Shown here: positions 60,980 through 64,000 of the stretch, piece by piece | How positions within the stretch are numbered: position 1 is the stretch's first letter | Layout of the letters: the number at the start of each line of letters is the position of its first letter | Assembly (NCBI RefSeq): GCF_001469955.1 | Contig: NZ_LOPU01000018.1 | Coordinates: 808,001-872,000 of the forward strand | From: Haloprofundus marisrubri | GTDB lineage: Archaea > Halobacteriota > Halobacteria > Halobacteriales > Haloferacaceae | Direction: 5' to 3' | Length of the DNA: 64,000 nucleotides | Translations under genes and position numbers: made by a program | Notes under the pieces: model-generated | Database searches by the model: none | What the model saw: only the letters and a program-made list of their open reading frames with translations | What the model was told of the DNA's origin: nothing

Positions 60980-61765
60980 TTACTCGCCGCCCGCGTCGAC
61001 GAACGTCAGTACGTGTCCGTCGGGGTCGCGCACTCGGCGCTCGTCACCGTCCGCCGGAAGAGACTCACAAGAGAACTCCGAGAACGTCTCGGCAGCGTCG
61101 TCGGAGTCGTCGACAGCGAGTCCGAGTTCGACGTGGACGCCGCCGCGGGCGTCTGCTAAACCCAATTGGGGCTCCCAGAGTTCGAGGTCGAACGGGCGAT
61201 GACGTGCATCTTCGTGGGCTTCAGCGGGGCCGCGGAGCCGAACCCGCCGTCGCTCGTCGCCGCGATCGACCACCTCGAAGCCGAGTGCCGTGTACCGTTT
61301 CTCCGCCGCATCGAGGTCGGTCACTTCGAGGACCACCTCGAAGATGCCCGTGAGCGCAGGTGCGGTGTCTTGGTGGTGTTCTTGGTCGTCCTGCTCGTCG
61401 GAGTCGTCTCGTTCCGACGCTTCGTGTTCGGTGCCGCCGACTTCGACGCAGTGGTCGTCGGGGTCGTCGACGTACAACGACCGATAGGAGCCGAACTGCA
61501 CTTCCTCGGGATTCAACTCGTCGAGATGCGCCAACCACTCGTCGTACTCGTCGTTCGGTGCCGAGAAGGCGAAGTGGGTGTGCAGGCCCCCACGAGGGAC
61601 GCCGGTCGGCCGCCGAATCCGGAGTTCGACGGGGCCGACGGGATAGACGACCAGCGTGTCGTCGCCGCCGTCGTCGGGACGGAGACCGAGACGGTCGCCG
61701 TAGAACGTCCGCGCTCGGTCGAGATACTTCACTTCGAGGCCGAGATGTGCGAGGCCGACCAGCAT
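60980..61765 (-). CDS. Two-domain VOC (glyoxalase-fold) protein
   Basis: 261 residues from ATG 61765. First VOC unit: GLAHLGLEVKYLDRARTFYGDRLGL to YVDDPDDHCVEV. A His/Asp/Gln-rich linker follows (~120-140). Second unit: IFEVVLEVTDLDAAEKRYTALGFEV to VRDPDGHVLTFVDAG. It resembles extradiol dioxygenase or glyoxalase-type proteins; the metal ligands are only partly conserved, so the reaction is uncertain. Confidence 0.78.
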   Translation of the reverse strand: MLVGLAHLGLEVKYLDRARTFYGDRLGLRPDDGGDDTLVVYPVGPVELRIRRPTGVPRGGLHTHFAFSAPNDEYDEWLAHLDELNPEEVQFGSYRSLYVDDPDDHCVEVGGTEHEASERDDSDEQDDQEHHQDTAPALTGIFEVVLEVTDLDAAEKRYTALGFEVVDRGDERRRVRLRGPAEAHEDARHRPFDLELWEPQLGLADARGGVHVELGLAVDDSDDAAETFSEFSCESLPADGDERRVRDPDGHVLTFVDAGGE

Positions 61766-61799
61766 ACGAACTCGTACGCCCGTCGGTGTCAAGAGCGCG

Positions 61800-61870
61800 T
61801 CGGCGCTGGAGAGGCGAGAGAAAGTGAAGCAGGAGAAGAAGAGAAGAGAGAAAACCGAAGAAGGTGGTGA
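61800..61870 (-). terminator. Polypyrimidine tract between tetR and VOC genes
   Basis: On the minus strand, downstream of the TetR stop, the sequence is almost pure C/T (TTCTTCGG, TTTTCTCTCTTCTCTTCTTC) for ~60 nt, in keeping with an archaeal T-rich terminator. It also forms the upstream flank of the VOC gene. Confidence 0.4.
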
Positions 61871-61897
61871 CCGGTGACGACTGTCGGAACTGACGGC

Positions 61898-62512
61898 TCA
61901 GGCGTCGTCTTCGGGTTCGAGTTCGTCGACGAGGTAGGTGAACAACGCGTCTCGGAGTTCGTCGGGCGCGTCGTCTTCGTCGAGGGTCACCCAGCGGACC
62001 CGCGCGCCCTGTAGTGCCGAGAACACGAGCGTCGCCACGGCGTCGGGGTCGACCTCGCGGAACGTCCCCTGTTCGACGCCGTCGGCGACGATGTCGACGA
62101 ACAGGTCGTGGATGGCCGCGTCGTTCGTCGTCAACTGCTCGCGGAACGCCTCATTGTAGGGTGCCTGCGCGCGGAGTTCGAGCAGCGTCGTCTGAAACGC
62201 CTTGTGTGCCTCGCGGTCCGGCCCGAACAGCAGCATATCGACGAGCGTCGTCAAGCGCTCCAACGGGTCCGACTCCTCGTCGAGCGCCAGTCGCTCGTCG
62301 AGTTGTCCCAGCATGTAATCTAAGAGCGCGACGAGCAGTTCGTCCTTTGTGTCGTAGTGGTAATGTAGAAGCGACTTGCTCTTGTCGAACTCGTCGGCGA
62401 TTTTCTGCATCGTCAACCCGGCGTAGCCGTGTTTCGTCAACGCGGTGAACGTCGCCTCCATGATGGCGTCGCGGGTCGGTTGGTCCGTCGTCGTCTCCTC
62501 TGTGTCACCCAT
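61898..62512 (-). CDS. TetR/AcrR family regulator
   Basis: 204 residues. The N-terminal HTH is RDAIMEATFTALTKHGYAGLTMQKIADEFDKSKSLLHYHYDTKDELLVALLDYM. The ligand-binding helical domain includes a YfiR/BetI-like C-terminal part (HKAFQTTLLELRAQAPYNEAFREQL). It probably represses a transporter or an enzyme; no exporter lies beside it, the VOC gene downstream being the nearest candidate. Confidence 0.88.
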   Translation of the reverse strand: MGDTEETTTDQPTRDAIMEATFTALTKHGYAGLTMQKIADEFDKSKSLLHYHYDTKDELLVALLDYMLGQLDERLALDEESDPLERLTTLVDMLLFGPDREAHKAFQTTLLELRAQAPYNEAFREQLTTNDAAIHDLFVDIVADGVEQGTFREVDPDAVATLVFSALQGARVRWVTLDEDDAPDELRDALFTYLVDELEPEDDA

Positions 62513-62570
62513 CGGTCGATTGGAGTCGTCGAACGCGTCGCTTATAGCTTCTGTCTCTGCGGCCCGGTCA

Positions 62571-62630
62571 GGTCGGGGAGAATCCGGTCGGGTCGGAGAG
62601 AATCCCGTCGAATCGGGTCGAATACCGTCG
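62571..62630. repeat. 20-bp tandem repeat, three imperfect copies
   Basis: GGTCGGGGAGAATCCGGTCG, GGTCGGAGAGAATCCCGTCG and AATCGGGTCGAATACCGTCG follow head to tail between the tetR start and the end of the zinc-ribbon protein gene. The array lies in tetR's upstream region and could hold TetR operator sites. Confidence 0.7.
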
Positions 62631-62632
62631 AG

Positions 62633-63088
62633 TCAGCCGCGGGCCTCGGGGTCGACCGGTTCCGCACACCACGGGCAGAACTCCATGTCGGTCTCGACGT
62701 CTTTTCTGCAGTTCGGGCACGTCCACGTCTCCTCCTCGGCGGGTTCGCCTTCGTTCGCAGCGGCCGCGTCTTCGGCACGGAGCGTCCGAATCCCGACGAG
62801 AACGGCGTCGACCGCGCTGGCGACGATGACGAACGAGACCAGCAGCAGTTCTTCGAGAACGACGGGCGAACTCGGTGGTTGTTCGGCGACGAACGGGAAC
62901 CCGCCCGCGGCCGTCGCTTCGAGAAACGCCAGCGTCTCCGGAGAGAAGAACAGTTCGCCGACAACGATGACGAGCGCCATCCACGCGATGGCACGCCGCC
63001 ACCGTCCCAGAAACAGGTGGCCGAGACCGGCGATGAAGACGCCGAGGATGCCGGCGACGAACGGTTTCAGTCGTCGGAGACTGACCAT
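62633..63088 (-). CDS. Zinc-ribbon membrane protein
   Basis: 151 residues. Two hydrophobic segments at ~10-25 (AGILGVFIAGLGHLFLG) and ~33-48, and a third at ~80-98, are followed by a C-terminal zinc ribbon CPNCRKDVETDMEFCPWC. The GLGHLFLGRWRRAIAW stretch resembles small haloarchaeal TM2-like proteins. It is probably an inner-membrane protein with a cytoplasmic metal domain; function unknown. Confidence 0.78.
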   Translation of the reverse strand: MVSLRRLKPFVAGILGVFIAGLGHLFLGRWRRAIAWMALVIVVGELFFSPETLAFLEATAAGGFPFVAEQPPSSPVVLEELLLVSFVIVASAVDAVLVGIRTLRAEDAAAANEGEPAEEETWTCPNCRKDVETDMEFCPWCAEPVDPEARG

Positions 63089-63242
63089 AGTTGGGAGGAA
63101 TCAACAGGCGAACTTGAACGTTCTGTTCGGCGGAACGGACAGTTCGACTCGGACGCACCGAGATGGAACCGCACGACACCAACTAAGACGCCGTCACGGA
63201 CTCGGAGCGTCATTTATCCGTCTTCCGCCCTAACGTGAGCGC

Positions 63243-63926
63243 ATGCCGATGAAAGGTGGCGACGAGGAACTCCGCGAGATTGACCGGTGGGACCACGGCG
63301 TCGGCTGGCTGGCCCACCCCGACGAGGAGATGCAGCGAGCGAGTCACGCGCTGGAACTCGACGGCGACGTTTGGGTCGTCGACCCTGTCGACGCCGACGG
63401 CGTCGACGACCTACTCGCCGAGTTTGGCGACGTCGTCGGCGTCGTCGTCGGCCTCGACCGTCACAAACGCGACGCCGCAGCGCTCGCGCGACGACACGAT
63501 GCCACGGTGTACGTCCCCGACTGGATGACCGGCGTCGCAAAGAAACTCAACGCCGACGTGGAGCGGTTCGGGCGCGAACTCGGGGATACTGGGGTCCGAG
63601 CGCTCACCATCCGGGACTCGACAGTGCCGCCGTGGCAGGAAGTCGGCCTCTACGACGAGAACCGCGGCACACTGGTCGTTCCCGAGGCAGTCGGGACGGC
63701 CGCGTACTTCCTCGCCGACGATGAACGACTCGGCGTCCACCCGATGATTCGTCTGTTCCCGCCGACACGCGCGCTGTCGGGTCTCGAACCCGAACGGATT
63801 CTCGTCGGCCACGGGGAGGGTGTCCACGAGAACGCCAGCGAAGCGCTCGCAGACGCGCTGGAGCACTCACGGAAGCGGACGCCGTCGCTGTACGGCAAGA
63901 CGCTGAAGATGATGGTCTCGGGGTAG
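63243..63926 (+). CDS. MBL-fold-like haloarchaeal protein, metal site reduced
   Basis: 227 residues from ATG 63243 (a second ATG at 63249 is possible). The order VWVVDPVDADGVDDLLAEFG, VVGLDRHKRDAAALARRHDATVYVP and RILVGHGEGVHENASEAL follows metallo-beta-lactamase fold proteins, with RHKRD in place of HxHxDH. Only some zinc ligands remain, so it may bind one metal or none. No neighbour suggests a pathway. Confidence 0.65.
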   Translation: MPMKGGDEELREIDRWDHGVGWLAHPDEEMQRASHALELDGDVWVVDPVDADGVDDLLAEFGDVVGVVVGLDRHKRDAAALARRHDATVYVPDWMTGVAKKLNADVERFGRELGDTGVRALTIRDSTVPPWQEVGLYDENRGTLVVPEAVGTAAYFLADDERLGVHPMIRLFPPTRALSGLEPERILVGHGEGVHENASEALADALEHSRKRTPSLYGKTLKMMVSG

Positions 63927-64000
63927 TTCGGCGCAAGTCGACCCCCCGATTCACGCCGAGTCAACGAGGTTATATCACCGCACCCGGAACGCCCGCGCGT

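Overview
The window is a chromosomal stretch from a haloarchaeon, most likely of the Haloferacales. It is GC-rich and the proteins are strongly acidic. Many genes have a TATA-like box about 27 nt before the start codon and little or no leader. Exported proteins carry twin-arginine signals, one surface protein ends in a PGF-CTERM, and several families are known to me only from haloarchaea (DUF7511, DUF5779, DUF5799, DUF7557, DUF7344, HTH_10). I see no rRNA, tRNA, CRISPR array, insertion sequence or integrase, so this looks like ordinary chromosome with one locally accessory surface-protein region.

Layout. 1-5050: end of an MFS transporter, a membrane-anchored HTH regulator, a subtilase-like exported protein lacking the usual Asp, and an XPD-type Fe-S helicase. 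5087-8357: small membrane and zinc-finger proteins, a VCBS/ASPIC repeat protein, DUF5519 and DUF7511 proteins. 8421-12992: an M20 amidohydrolase overlapping a threonine-dehydratase-like gene, a MutS-like ATPase and UPF0058. 13275-16394: a mandelonitrile-lyase-like cupin, an SDR, an HTH_10 regulator and an MBL lactonase-like enzyme. 16480-25334: MFS transporter, HTH_42 protein, acyl-CoA dehydrogenase, a MenE-like ligase with an acidic repeat tail, and a Tat-exported nuclease. 25470-33467: methylmalonyl-CoA epimerase, YbjQ, SDR, MOSC next to a formate-dehydrogenase-like molybdoenzyme, a degenerate M48 protein, acetamidase/formamidase and a galactokinase. 33601-35049: a 50-bp tandem repeat array at the 3' end of an enolase-superfamily sugar-acid dehydratase.

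35589-42518 is the most unusual region. Four exported or membrane-anchored proteins share a divergent beta-rich domain, in one of them interrupted by a beta-propeller. A fifth keeps only the anchor and acidic linker, and a DUF7344 regulator lies among them. A four-module PGF-CTERM surface protein follows at 44611-47961.

48809-50843 encodes PTS enzyme I and HPr with no EII nearby. 51046-59699 is the complete branched-chain amino acid locus leuA / ilvB-ilvN-ilvC-orf-leuC-leuD-leuB on the minus strand, with tight overlaps. Between leuA and ilvB is an unlisted 33-codon ORF ending in a run of Val/Leu/Ile codons, several of them rare, followed at once by a hairpin; it looks like a leader-peptide attenuator. 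leuA itself has a promoter pointing at an out-of-frame mini-ORF. 60120-63926 holds DUF5779, cupin-zinc ribbon, VOC, TetR, zinc-ribbon membrane and MBL-like proteins.
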